Position numbers and translations under genes: made by a program. DNA of 64,000 bases from Phragmites australis (taxonomy: Eukaryota > Streptophyta > Magnoliopsida > Poales > Poaceae): positions 16,561,501 to 16,625,500 of the forward strand of contig NC_084942.1 of the NCBI RefSeq assembly GCF_958298935.1. The letters are read 5' to 3'. Shown in pieces: positions 1 to 11,080 of the stretch. The notes beneath the pieces are model-generated. The model did no database searches. It had not been told where the DNA came from and saw only the letters and a list, made by a program, of their open reading frames with translations. Numbering within the stretch: the stretch's first letter is position 1; each line of letters begins with the position of its first letter.

Positions 1-3000
1 CTGTTAGAAATCCCTCTCAAAGGAAGAAATTGTACCTGGAGTAATATGCAAGAGAATCCTTTATTGGAACAACTAGATTGATGCTTTACCTCGATCAATT
101 GGTCTTCTCACTGTCCAAACACCCTCTTGCTTCCTCTAGCAAAACCTGTTTCTGACCATATACCTTGTGTGGCTCAGATAGGCACTTCCATTCCTAAGGC
201 AAAGACTTTCAGATTTGAAACTTTTTGGATTGATCATCCGGGGTTTTTTGAAATGGTGGAAAATGTTTGTTCTTCTTAGGTCATGGCCAATAACAGTGCT
301 TCCAAAATCTCATCTAAATTCAAAATCCTGAGAAGAGCTCTGAAAAAGTGGAGTAGGGGTATCTCTAAACTGAACAACCTAATTAAAGAATGCGATATTG
401 TCTTGGAAATTTTGGATAAACTTGAAGAACAGAGACCTCTCTTCATTCAAGAATGAAATTTCAAAACAATTCTCAAGAGCCACATCATTATACTATTACA
501 ATACAAAAAAGAATATTGGAAGAAGAGATACACTATCAGATGGACAAAATTTGGAGATGAAAGTACCAAATTCTTCCATGCTACAGCCACAGAAAGATTT
601 AGACATAATACTATCACTTGCTTAGAAACTCAAGATGGAAGGATGGTCTCTGAACACATGGAAAAAGCAGCCATCCTATTTGAAGCCTTCAAAACTAGAA
701 TGGGGATTTCTTCTAATCCAGTAATGCATTTTAATCTGGATGACCTTGTGAAAAAGCATGAAAATTTAGAGAGTCTTTCTGCTCCTTTCAGAATGGAAGA
801 AATTGATAGAATGGTTCTTCATATGCCTAGTGACAAATCTCTAGGGCCAGATGGTTTTAATGGCCTCTTTTTTAAAAGATGTTGGCATATCATCAAGGAT
901 GACTTCTATGCTTACTGTAATGATTTCTTCAATGGCAATCTCAGCCTTTAGGCCATCAATAGCTCTTTCATCACCCTCATCCCAAAAAATAACAATCTAG
1001 TTGGGATTAATGATTTCAGACCTATCTCTCTACTGAATTGTACCCTCAAATTACTCACTAAAATACTGGCAAACAGATTACAAGCTAGTATCATTCCTAT
1101 CATTCATCAAAACCAATATGGTTTTATTAAAAACAGAACTATTCATGACTAGTTGGCCTAGGCTTTCGAATATGTACACCAATGTCAACACTCCAAAAGG
1201 GAGATTGTAGTTTTGAAGTTGGATTTTGAAAAGGTTTTGATACTATTGAACATGGCACTATCTTGGGCATGTTACATCACCTGAGTTTCAATGAGAAATG
1301 GATAAATTGGATTCATAAGATCCATGATTCTGGCTCCTTTGCTATTCTTCTCAATGGGGTCCCGGGGAAATTTTTTCATTGCAAAAGAGGGGTGCGCCAG
1401 GGGGACCCTCTGTCACCTCTTCTTTTTGTTCTGGCAGCTAAATTACTCCAATGTGTGATTAACAAGGGACATGAAAAAGGTCTTCTTAGTCTTCCAATCC
1501 CCTCTGTTAGCTCTAATGACTTTCCCATAATTCAATATGCTGACGACACAATTTTATTTCTAAAAGCTTCACAGAATGAGCTATTTTGCCTTAAAGCTGT
1601 GCTTGAGACCTTCTCTCTTTCAACTGGGCTCAAAATTAACTATGCAAAATCTTGCCTCATTCCCCTTAAATCTTAGTCAAGAAAGAGCTGACTGTATGAC
1701 AGGTGTTTTTGGTTGCAAAATTGCTTCCCTTCCTTTCACTTATTTGGGGCTTCCTCTTGGAAGAGCAAAACCGAAAATGGAAGACTACGCTCCCCTTATG
1801 AACCAGACTAAGAGAAGACTCAACTCTACTTCCAACTTACTCACTCATGCTGGTAGATTACAAATCACCAATTCAATCATTTTCTCCCTTCCTACATACA
1901 TGATGTGTACTTTGGAAATCCCTGTTGCAGTAATTGAGTACATTGATAGAGCAAGAAGACATTATTTATGGAGGGATCTAATGTCAATGAAAAAAACAAG
2001 CCTCTTGTTGCATGGAAAAAGGTGACCAAGCCTAAATCTAAGGGAGGCCTTGGTGTAGTAAATCTCAGAAATCAGAATTTAGCCTTACTTCTCAAGCATA
2101 TGGATAAATTCTACAATCGGAAGGATCTACCCTGGGTCAAATTGATTTGGGGCACTTATTGTCAAAATAGGCAAGTGCCACATGCTGTCACAAAAAAGGA
2201 TCCTTTTGGTGGAAAGATGTTTTGAAGCACTGTGATTTATTCAGAGTCGTTGCCACATGTTCAGTGGGAAATGGAAAGATTGTCCTTTTTTGGTCAGATA
2301 TTTGGAATGAACATCTGTTGGAAGATAAATTTCCCAGGTTGTTTTCTTATTCAAAAATAAGAATATTTCGGTTTCTGAATTTCTGATCAACAATAGTATT
2401 GAAAGACAGTTTCGTACTCCACTCTCAACCCAGGCACATGAAGAATATCTCAAGTTACAAGAGTTCATTCAACAGATGCAGATACAAGATAATGAGAATA
2501 ATGTCTGGCGCTACATTTGGGGATCTCAGGTGTACTCCTCCAAGAAATGCTACAATCTGCCCTACAAGCATATCACTCACCCGCTTCCATTCATTTGGAT
2601 CTGGGACTCTAAATGCAGCAACAAGCTAAAAGTCTTCTCTTGGTTGTTATTGATGGACAGACTCAACACAAGAAATCTACTCAAAAGGAAGAATTTCAAA
2701 GTAGAAAACGATAATTACAACCGTGTGCTGTGTAGACTCCAAGTTGAAGAAACTGCTCTTCATCTTTTCTTTGATTGTCTTTTCAGCAGAGGATGTTGGA
2801 ACCATATTGGCATTAATTGGATTTTACCAAACCCTTCTTTGATATGATGGAAAAGGCCAAAGAAGACTTCATTCCCTCCTTTTTTATGGAAGTTTCCATT
2901 ATTGGAACCTGGCAACTTTGGAAGCAACGAAATGCAGTCATCTTTGAACAAAATCTGCCAAATTTCCAACTTTGGCAAAAGAACTTCAAGGAAGAATGCC

Positions 3001-3236
3001 GGTTGCAATCCCACAGATTTAAAGAAGACAAAATGCCTGAGTTTTTAGAATGGATTTCTTTCTTGTAGCTAGTTCTTCTATGCTCCTGTTCTTGTCTTGT
3101 TGTTTCCCTGTACAGTCAGAAGGTTTTTCTTCCCTTTCTTTTGGTTCTTTTTTCTGCTCTTGTACAGTCCTTCTTTTTAAATATATATTTTCCACAGTAG
3201 AGGAAACCTCTACTCTTAACCTAAAATTTTTTTAAG
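1..3236 (+). mobile_element. Decayed L1-type LINE, ORF2 remnant cut by the left window edge
   Basis: This is a non-LTR retrotransposon ORF2 read through several frames. In order it shows the end of an AP-endonuclease-like domain (about 1-280, with an SDHIP motif), reverse transcriptase (about 780-1680: FRPISLLN, NQYGFIKNRT, RQGDPLSPLLF and the catalytic YADD at 1536-1547), and the zinc-binding zf-RVT region (about 2490-2800). Stops and frameshifts interrupt it, for example TGA at 88-90 and breaks near 950, 1240, 1680 and 2025, so it cannot make a full protein. The 3' end is A/T-rich, ending near 3236. The 5' part lies outside the window. The order endonuclease, RT, zf-RVT is standard for plant L1 elements. 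Sure of the family, unsure of the exact 3' boundary. Confidence 0.9.
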
Positions 3237-3559
3237 AAAAATAATATTATTGGTTAAACTAAAGAGGATCAGTGAATACCCTTAGGTTAATTAATTTGCA
3301 TCCCTACAGTCTGGAGAGATCCCGGCGGCATGGATCGACATATCAACAAAGCACCCTAGTGGTTGGTCTGGAGTAGTGTTTTGTTGACGCCAACAGCTAA
3401 CCCACGCTTAATGACGAGATTGAGCCATAGGCTGCAGGGCTGCCCCCTTAATATAGCACCAACTGACCTGAAACCTAACCGATTTTGCATTTGGCCCCCA
3501 ATCAAAATTAGTTAATTAACCTTTAATTACATAATTAGTCTTACAATTCTTAGAGTTAT
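3237..3559. other. Short spacer between two LINE relics, no gene seen
   Basis: This holds an A/T-rich start, then about 160 bases of mixed composition (3300-3460) and an A/T-rich end. I see no sustained reading frame, no terminal repeats and no RNA signature. Confidence 0.5.
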
Positions 3560-4760
3560 GGATTAATTTAGCCAAAGATCACATATAGGTCTAACATCAG
3601 TGAGCCACTTGCTTTTCGCAGATGATAGCTTACTCTTTTTCAAGGCGAATTCGGCAGAGGCTGGTGAAGTGAATAAAACATCGTGATGCATCAGGACAAC
3701 GAATAAACCACGCCAAGTCATCCATCTTTTTTTTAGCAAAGGTTGTCCAGAAGCTAGAAGAAAAGAAATTAAGATACTGATGCATGTACCAAACAAGTCT
3801 CTGAATGAAAAGTATGTGGGATCCCGTCGGATGTGGGGAAATCAAAGAATGGACTTTTAAATATCTGAAAGATAGAGTATGGAATAGAGTTCAAGGGTGG
3901 ATGGAACAATCTCTTTCGACTGGAGGTAGAGAGGTTCTAATCAAGGCCGTTGCACAAACTATTCTAACTTACTCAAAATGTCTTGTTTTAAACTGCCGAG
4001 AGGTCTTTGTGACCACCTAAATTCTCTGTTACGAAAGTTTTGGCGGGGCAGCAACAACATGCTGGATTGCTTGGGATATGATGACCATACCAAAGTACAT
4101 GGGTGGCATTGGTTTTCGGGATTTTGAGCTGTTCAACCTCGCGCTTCTGGCAAAGCAGCACGAGATGAAAATCCCCTCCAAGATACGTGTGTCTGCTTGG
4201 CACCTTGCGCAACAATCAGGTACTGTTTTACATACAAGGAACACGTCGACCACTTGCCAATGCACGATCTGCAATGCGGCGGCGGATTCCAGGAGGCATG
4301 CTGTAGTGGATTGGACTGCACCATGTGGGCTCTAGTAGATAAAGAGCCAAGCAAGATGAAGAACACGATAGCACGCACAGACGGGACGGCGCCCTGCAAA
4401 ATGTGGCGTGAAATGGCGACAAGGCAGCTGCCTCGACGGGCTGACTGATCCTGGTGCCCTTGAAGCAGCTGCATGCAGTGAAGCAGATTTGCAGGTTCAA
4501 CAGGTGACGATTGCTCCGATTGCCTACAAGTTATTAAGAGCATGGAAGCAAATAATATGTGCAGCTATGGAATGGTGCTCCACGAAATTAGAGAGAAGAA
4601 GCGGATGTTTGGTCAGGCGGAATTTCGCCTCGCATGCTTGCTAAGGCTGCAGCCTGTGTAGAAGTAGAAGTAGGTCGTCATGTTTGGTTTATTAATCCTC
4701 CAGTTTTTGTTCCGGCACTTATGAACGTTGTTATGGAGTAAAAAAACCCTCCTTCCCCTC
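3560..4760 (+). mobile_element. Second LINE ORF2 fragment, heavily decayed
   Basis: Reading all three plus frames gives scattered pieces of a LINE reverse transcriptase. There is a FADDSLLFF-like catalytic block near 3610-3650, then a thumb/connection segment at 3850-3960 (FKYLKDRVWNRVQGW, LSTGGREVLIKAVAQ) and [20 protein letters not shown] at 4102-4160. The last part (about 4560-4740) reads like the C-terminal RNase H tail of such elements and is followed by a short A-rich tract at 4740-4747. It is a different LINE family member from the one at 1-3236. The mixture of frames shows many indels. Between 4200 and 4540 I cannot assign the sequence. Confidence 0.7.
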
Positions 4761-4817
4761 TCTCTCTAAAAAAAGTCCACTTCCACTAAAATAACTAGTA
4801 AGCGTGCACGTGTAATA

Positions 4818-4949
4818 TATTAGAGTATACGGTAAAAGATCCATAAGGATCCAGCTATTATGATAGGATATGATTAATTTCCATCTTATTTTTAAGATTG
4901 TTTGACATTCAAACTATCATGTACTCTATGAAAATAGTCTATAAGCATA
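4818..4949 (+). repeat. Truncated outer LTR copy of the TRIM-like element
   Basis: This matches the first about 125 bp of the LTR at 4950-5116 (shared blocks near tagagtatacggtaaa, ttccatcttattt, caaactatcatgtactctat). It stops before the part that reads gactcaatac in the other copies and runs straight into the next LTR start. Confidence 0.8.
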
Positions 4950-5116
4950 TGTTAGAGCATACGGTAAAGGATTCGACTGTTATGATAAGATATGATTAGT
5001 TTCCATCTTATTTCTAAGATTGTTTGAGATCCAAACTATCATGTACTCTATAAAAATAACTCATAAGACTCAATACAAATCATTCATAATTATCGTAGTA
5101 TATTCACATTTCTACA
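4950..5116 (+). repeat. 5' LTR of the TRIM-like element
   Basis: It starts TGTTAGAG and ends TCTACA, followed directly by the primer-binding-like site. It pairs with 5906-6080. Confidence 0.82.
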
Positions 5117-5905
5117 TGGTATATAGCCGATGTCTCTCCTAAGTAGTCGCCTGCATAGCTTCCGTCGTGCCGTCCCTGGGAGATGATGCAATCTCCGTGA
5201 TCTCTCTCGGGGGCTACGCAACCCGTAGTTTAGTGTTCGTGTCACCGATCCAAATATCGGCTACCACCTATTAGAATTTTCTTCGATCATCTTCAGATTG
5301 GATTTTCTCTATATTTTTTCGATCATATATCGGTTTGCGTCGTCCTGCCAACCCGTCGACGTTCCTCGTCTCCAGACTTCACCGCATCGGCTTCGACCGC
5401 TCTGGCGCCTCTTCTCCTTCGATAGCATCGCGGTTGGACGTGACGTGTTCGTCAACATGGCCCTCATCTGCGGCCTTCCGAGCGTGCTGTATGTCATCGT
5501 CATCACGTCGAATAATCGTTGTCGGCTCGTCGTCCGCAAGCACGAGCTTGTCACCACTAATAACAAGTCTGTCACTGCATCACCTATCATGGCTGCAGTG
5601 TCGACGCTCGTGGTCACGCCATCATCGTCGTGGTTGTTGTCTTCCCAAGTTGTGACTCCACCCCATGCTGCTCGTCCTTATCACCACGCTAGCTATCGCT
5701 CCGAGGTAGTGCCTTCCTCCAACATCTCCAAGCCATCGCCGCCAGTGTCGATGCTTTATACCTGCATCCTCCTTCACGGTTACGACCACGATCACCTCGC
5801 TCTCAGCTACCTCGGCAACAAAAGGGTCATCATCATCTTGAGCAAATCGTCGGCTTCCACTCTAGTTTGAGCGTCCGTGTTACTCATGCTACGACTGCGA
5901 GGAGA

Positions 5906-6080
5906 TGTTAAAGTATATGGTAAATGATCCGTAAGGATCTGACTGTTATAGTAAGGTAGGATTACTTTTCATCATCTCTAGGATTGTTTGAGGTCTACGC
6001 CACTATGTATTTTATATAAATAGCCCACAAGACTCAATACAAATCGTCTATAATTATCATAGTATATTTACCTTTCTACG
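5906..6080 (+). repeat. 3' LTR of the TRIM-like element
   Basis: It starts TGTTAAAG after a purine tract and is collinear with 4950-5116. A TATA-like tatataaat lies at 6013-6021, in the place expected for an LTR promoter. The end is TACG rather than TACA and is followed by the taata duplication. Confidence 0.82.
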
Positions 6081-6085
6081 TAATA

Positions 6086-6654
6086 CACGTATAATTAATA
6101 ATTTTGTGACCAGAACATACGCATGAATAAAGGAACGTCCACTTGGAAAAAGAAAGGGGAATCCATCGAAGAAAATTAAGAAAAGAAATGAGTTTTTTTT
6201 TCTGATTACAATGGACGCATACACGCCTACACGTCTCTATGTATACACACTACCCACACCACACACAAGTTCACTTCTATCACACACCTGAAGTGCCCGG
6301 GCTCCACCTCAGCCTACCAGTGTGTTCTCGCTGCACCCATCCATGTATGTGCAATCCAGGCGATTTTTTATTTCCTAAATAAAAATACAAAATAGACACC
6401 TATTTACAAAAATGGCAAATCTACACCAATCACCCTTCCAACGGACAACAAGTTTAAAATAAAAATATTGCGTTACAGAATTTTAATAATAATGGAATGT
6501 TGTATTTTTATTTTTTGAACCTGTCATCTGTTGGAAGACGATAGTCACCTCACACCGATGTTTCAAAACATGTTTTTACAACTTTTTGATTTAAGAGATA
6601 TAAAAATAAAAAAGTTTTGCTCCTGGCCTCAAAGTCAGATGGGCATCAAGTAAG
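6086..6654. other. A/T-rich intergenic DNA with a probable minus-strand retroposon tail
   Basis: There is no gene. At about 6196-6360 a T-run is followed by a GT/CA-rich stretch. Read on the minus strand it resembles the 3' end plus poly(A) of a grass LINE (ending ..ccattgtaatcag then A-run). The remainder is A/T-rich without repeats I can define. Confidence 0.35.
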
Positions 6655-6815
6655 ACCGGCCGGCTGTTTGTTTAGTTTGGAATTTTGAAAATTTATTTTT
6701 AAATGCTGAAGTTAAAACAAACAATTATATTGTATAATCTGATTTTTAAAATCTAACTTATTTTCTACCATAATCTACAAGCTACATTCCACCAGTTTTT
6801 TACAGATTATAATTA
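6655..6815 (+). mobile_element. MITE remnant, family shared with 14850-15045
   Basis: The segment 6724-6787 is nearly the reverse complement of 14905-14965 (gtagcttgtggattatgat and flanking A/T-rich blocks). The start ctgtttgtttagtttgg resembles ends of grass hAT-type MITEs. Exact ends and target duplication are not clear. Confidence 0.5.
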
Positions 6816-6899
6816 TAAGAAATATACAAGTGCCCATATAAATTTAAAGTAATTACCTATCAATATCATTTACTATTCCTGAACTGTTATTTTTCCCCT

Positions 6900-7266
6900 C
6901 TCGTCCTCTATTCGGTCTCCAAGCCGCCACCCTCTTTGAGGTGCCATGTTGCCCCCCAACACCACCCCTTCCTGCCGTCTCCTCCTGATCTCCTCCCACA
7001 GCGCTCCTCGTCGGCGATTCCCTCGCCGTGCAGCCCTTGCCGCAACCGTCCTCCTCAACGTGGACGCCATCAGCTGAGCCGACCCGGCCAATGCTGCGTA
7101 CCGGGAGCTCGTCTGTAGCCAAGGGGAACATCTAGGGCCCCATGCTGACCGTCGCCTTCGGGTACGTCCTCGAGGTCGCCTGCGCCGGCGCCATCCTCGC
7201 CATGGCGCTGCTCATGGCCATTCTCCTTGATTACTCCCTCCTTCGGCTCTTCCTCGATGCATTGCT
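6900..7266 (+). pseudogene. Coding-like relic interrupted by the copia element (left part)
   Basis: This GC-rich stretch reads as protein-like in shifting plus frames: an alanine/arginine-rich segment (about 6945-7105) and a hydrophobic segment near 7140-7250 (LEVACAGAILAMALLMAILL) that could be membrane-spanning. A TGA sits near 7075 and frames change. The copia insertion at 7267 cuts it; the continuation is at 12216-12351 after the ttgct duplication. I do not recognise the gene. It may be a broken host gene or a captured fragment. Confidence 0.35.
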
Positions 7267-7592
7267 TGTTGCATGATTTTAATCCTGAGCAATTAGTATT
7301 CTTTCGGTTTCTGTTTGCATGCAAATTAATGGTCATGCATTTCAGTTTTTCAGTTTCTATGTAGTTAGTATTTCCATTACTACATGTAGGTCTTTAATTA
7401 GCAGTTTCTGGATGTAGGTCTTTAGTGCTCAGACATATGCTAAAGAGCTGGTTGTGAGACTTTGTTTGGCTTATAAATAAAGAAGAAAACAGAAGCTGCA
7501 AGTAGAGCAGAGCAGCACACAAAAAAATTTCCTGCGTGTTCTTGTGTGTGTTTTACTCGTGTTTGTGTGTGTTCGGCTCGGAATTTCCAACA
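7267..7592 (+). repeat. 5' LTR of the copia element
   Basis: It is 326 bp, beginning TGTTGCATGA and ending CCAACA. A TATA box tataaata at 7472-7479 is the probable LTR promoter; transcription would start shortly after it. Confidence 0.95.
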
Positions 7593-7631
7593 TTTGGTAC
7601 CAGAGCCTGAGTTATCAATCCAAGTGCAGCT

Positions 7632-8600
7632 ATGTCATTGTGGGCTCATAGGAGCGCGCAGTCGAGGACTCCTCCGCGCCGAGGCTGCCGTAGCTCACCG
7701 ACACCTCCTCCGCGCCGGCCACGGCACCGTGACGACGGTGGCCGTGAGATGGTTGTGCAGCGCGTCGTCAAGGAGGCATCAGGCTCGATGGTCTACCCCA
7801 CGTTCACATAAACGAACTACACTGAGTGGGCACTCGTGATGCGGGTGAACCTACAAGCGTAAGGTATTTGGGAGGCAACCGAACCAGGCAGCGGTGACTA
7901 CCGTGACGATAGGCTGGCGTTATCCGCCATTCTCTGCACCGTGCCATCAGAGATGTTGTCAACTCTCACTGTCAAGGACACCGCCAAGGACGCCTAGGAC
8001 GCGATCAAGATGATGCGCGTCGACGTCGAGCGTGTTAGAGAGGCGAACACATAGAAGCTGCGACGCGAGCTCGACGAAATCGAGTTCAAAGATGGCAAGT
8101 CTGTCGGTGACTTCACCATGAGGATGACGAGCCTCGCCAACAACCTCCGAGTACTGGGGGGATGAAATCACTGATGTTGAGGTGGTGCAAAAATTTCTGT
8201 AGGTCATTCCAGAACGTCTCCAGCAGGTCGCCATCTCCATCGAGACCCTCCTTGATCTAAGCACGATCTCGATCGAGGAGGTGATCGGTCACTTGCGCAC
8301 TGTGGAGGAGAGGTACAAGCTAGGCTCTTCTGGTGGCAATGGCCGGCAAAAGCTACTCCTCACTGAGGAGGAGTGGCTAGCTCGCATGAACAAGTGTGAT
8401 GGCGAGGGAGGATCCAGTAGCGACGGTAACGGCGGCTCCCATTGTCGTCATGGCAAGAACTATGGGCGCAGCTGCGACAACGGGCTGTGTGATAGTGACG
8501 CCATCATGTCTGGCCCAGGAGGTGGTCGGGACAAATGTCGGAACTGTGGATTGTCGCAGCAAGCCGAAGCGGGCTGAGGCCCACCTGACACAGGGTGATG
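7632..8600 (+). pseudogene. Copia gag remnant
   Basis: It starts at the ATG at 7632. Frame-shifted pieces read as a copia gag of the UBN2/retrotran_gag type: NYTEWALVMRVNLQA, then LSAILCTVPSEML, then ELDEIEFKDGKSVGDFTMRM near 8065-8130. Stops occur near 7809, 7861, 7996 and 8052. The CCHC zinc knuckle region near 8535-8570 keeps CRNCG but is damaged by a short deletion before RSKPKRAEAH. Gag would form the virus-like particle; this copy cannot. Confidence 0.8.
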
Positions 8601-8712
8601 ATGATGAGCCCACGCTTTTGATGGCCAAGGCTTATGTCACATCACCCGCCACATCCACTCCACAGCTAGTCGAGGCGAAGGTATTCGCACAGCTAGATCG
8701 AGAGGAGGACTG

Positions 8713-9018
8713 CGACGATCGGATGTGGTACCTCGACACCAGTGCCACGAACCACATGACAGGGTCGCACGCTACCTTCTCCGAGATTGACTCTGGAATC
8801 CGAGGCACCGTCAAGTTCGACGATGGCTCCATCATTGACATCGAGGGGAGCGGCACAATCTTGTTCGCCTGCAAGTCCAGCGAGCACCACGTGCTCACTG
8901 GGGTGTACTTCATTCCCCATCTCACCACCAACATCATCAACATCAGCCAGCTTGACGAGAACGGATGCCAGGTGCTGTTCGACGGTGACGTCCTGCAGAT
9001 TTGGGAATCAGATAGATG
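8713..9018 (+). pseudogene. Copia aspartic protease remnant
   Basis: MWYLDTSATNHMTG contains the D-[ST]-[GS]A-like active-site block of copia protease (here DTSA). It is followed by FDDGSIIDIEGSGTI and HHVLTGVYFIPHL, the usual downstream blocks. The frame is open to 9018, then shifts before the integrase zinc-binding region. Confidence 0.85.
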
Positions 9019-9217
9019 ACCGCTGGCGAGGGTGAGACGCTCCTTCAGCCAGCTGTACATGCTCAGCCTCGACATCGCACGACCAGTGTGTCTGTCGGTA
9101 AGAGGCTCAGAGGAGGCATGGTGTTGGCACTCAAGGTACGGGCACCTCAGCTTCCAATCCCTGCGCAAGCTCTCCAAGCAGGCCATGGTGTGAGGGTTAC
9201 CGCAGATTGATCACATT

Positions 9218-9990
9218 GATCAAGTCTGTGACGGCTGCCTCGCCGAGAAGCAAAGGCGAGCATCATTCCCCAAGCTAGCGAAGTATCGCGCAGAGCACTT
9301 CCTCGACCTTGTGCACAACGACCTCTGCGGGCTGATCATGCCAACGATGCCTAATGGCAACTGCTACTTCCTGCTGCTAGTGGATGACTTGAGACGCTAC
9401 ATGTGGCTCAGTCTCCTCCCAAGCAAGGACCAAGCTCCAGTGGCAATCAGGCGGTTCCAAGCCATGATGAAGGTGGAGTCAGGAAGGAAGCTCAAAGTAC
9501 TCCGCATTGATCGCGGCGGTGAGTTCACGTCAATGGAGTTTGGAGACTACTGCATCGAGTATGGTGTTCAGCGATAGCTCATGACCCCCTATTCTCCGCA
9601 ACAGAATGGGGCCGTTGAGCGTCGCAATCAGACAGTGGTTGCCATGGCCTGGAGCATGCTGAAGGCAAAGGGCCTCCCCGGAACATTCTGGGGTGAGGTC
9701 GTCTCCATCGCTATTTTCATCCTCAACCATGCACCAACTCGGAGCGTCGATGGCAAGACTCCGTACTAGGCCTGGCATGGCGTGCGACCAGCAGTGCACT
9801 TCCTCCACACCTTCGGCTGCGTCGCGCATGTCAAAATTGTGAAGCCTCATCTGAAGAAGCTTGATGACCGTAGCGCCCCAATGATCTTCATTGGCTACAA
9901 GAGCGGGTCCAAGGCATATCGGGTGTATGCCCCCATCAGCAAGTGCATGCACATGATGCGTGATGTCGTGTTCGATGAATTGGCACAATG
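9218..9990 (+). pseudogene. Copia integrase remnant
   Basis: The end of the gag-pre-integrase/zinc region (DGCLAEKQRRASFP) leads into the rve core. Catalytic acidic residues are visible: D in HNDLCG, D in LRIDRGGEF, E in NGAVERRNQ. Stops at 9575-9577 and 9767-9769 stand where CAG (Q) is expected. The C-terminal GYKSGSKAYRVY block follows. The protein would insert the cDNA; it is broken here. Confidence 0.9.
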
Positions 9991-10329
9991 GAAATGGAGC
10001 ACAGAGGAGGAACACGAGGTGAACATCAACGATCCCTTCACCGTGGAGTGCGTGGTCACTAGGGAGCCAATGTGCGACACGCGTATGAGCTCCCTAGACC
10101 ATGGCCGAACATCTTCTCCAGCAACACCTGCAATTGTAGAGGATCAAACTCCAGTGGCAATTGAGCACGTCACACCACCCACGCACGACTCAGGCTTGAT
10201 GCAGATGCTGATGATGATGCTCCTCAGCGCTACCGCACCGTCGATAACATCCTCGGTTTGACAACACCATGAGGGTACGCACCACGCCAAGTCGACATCG
10301 ACGAGCTTCACATGGTGAGCGCTGAGGAA

Positions 10330-11080
10330 CCAAGCAGCTTCACTAAAGCAGAGCAAAGCGACAGCTGGTGGAAGGCAATGCAGGAGGAGATGGACTCCAT
10401 TACTGACAACAAGACCTGGAGTCTTGTTGATCTTCCTGCAGGTCACTGCGCAATCGGCCTAAAGTGGGTGTACAAAGTAAAGCATGACGAGCATGGAGAC
10501 ATTGTGAAGCACAAGGCACGTCTCGTCGCCAAGAGCTACGTCTAGTGACAGGGGGTGGACTTTGATGAGGTCTTCACTCCTGTTACCCGTCTGGAGACGG
10601 TGCGGCTCCTACACGCCATCGCCGCGCATCAATCCTGGGAGGTTCACCATATGGATGTTAAGTCGGCATTCTTGAATGGTGATCTCCGAGAGGAGGTGTG
10701 CGTTGTGCAGCCGCCTGGCTTCATCGACAACAAGCACAAGAACAAGATGCTACGTCTCCACAAGACGCTCTACGGTCTCCGCCAAGAACCGCGCACCTAG
10801 AACGAGAAGCTAGAAGCCACTCTACTCACACTCGAGTTTCATCATAGCAGCTCTGAACATGGAGTGTACATGCGAGGTGAAAGTGGGAGTCGGTTGATTG
10901 TAGGCGTCTACGTCGACGACTTAATCATCACCGGTGACAACACCAACGGCATCCACAAGTTCAAGGGGGAGATAAAGAATTTATTCTAAATGAGCGATTT
11001 GGGAGCACTCAAGTACTACCTTGGCATCGAGGTGTAGCAAAGCCCAAACTGCATCAAGCTCAGCAATCCACCTACGCGTT
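10330..11080 (+). pseudogene. Copia reverse transcriptase (RVT_2) remnant
   Basis: Blocks seen are NKTWSLVDLPAG, LKWVYKVK, HKARLVAK, VDFDEVFTPVTRLETVR, MDVKSAFLNGDL, LHKTLYGLRQ, the catalytic YVDD at 10909-10920, then SDLGALKYYLGIEV. Stops occur at 10543-10545, 10546-10548, 10798-10800, near 10987 and at 11035-11037. A frameshift follows near 11045. Confidence 0.93.

Larger units (their letters stand above)
4818..6080 (+). mobile_element. Small non-autonomous LTR retrotransposon (TRIM-like) with three LTR copies
   Basis: Two full LTRs of about 170 bp lie at 4950-5116 and 5906-6080, and a third truncated copy lies at 4818-4949. After the second LTR comes a primer-binding-site-like tggtatatagccgatg (5117-5132), a damaged version of the copia tggtatcagagcc site. 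Just before the last LTR is a purine tract (5897-5905). The 5 bases taata flank the whole unit (4813-4817 and 6081-6085), as expected for a target-site duplication. The internal 790 bp (5117-5905) codes for no gag or pol; its open frame is compositional. It would depend on another element's proteins. The outer termini are mutated (TA..CG instead of TG..CA). Confidence 0.8.

Noticed and set aside
5298..5870. 190-codon open frame inside the TRIM-like element
   Set aside because: No domain, shadow frames on both strands in the same place, and GC-driven openness between two LTRs. Treated as non-coding internal DNA.
8632..9186. 184-codon minus-strand frame over the copia protease
   Set aside because: Antisense shadow of the clearly recognisable protease region.
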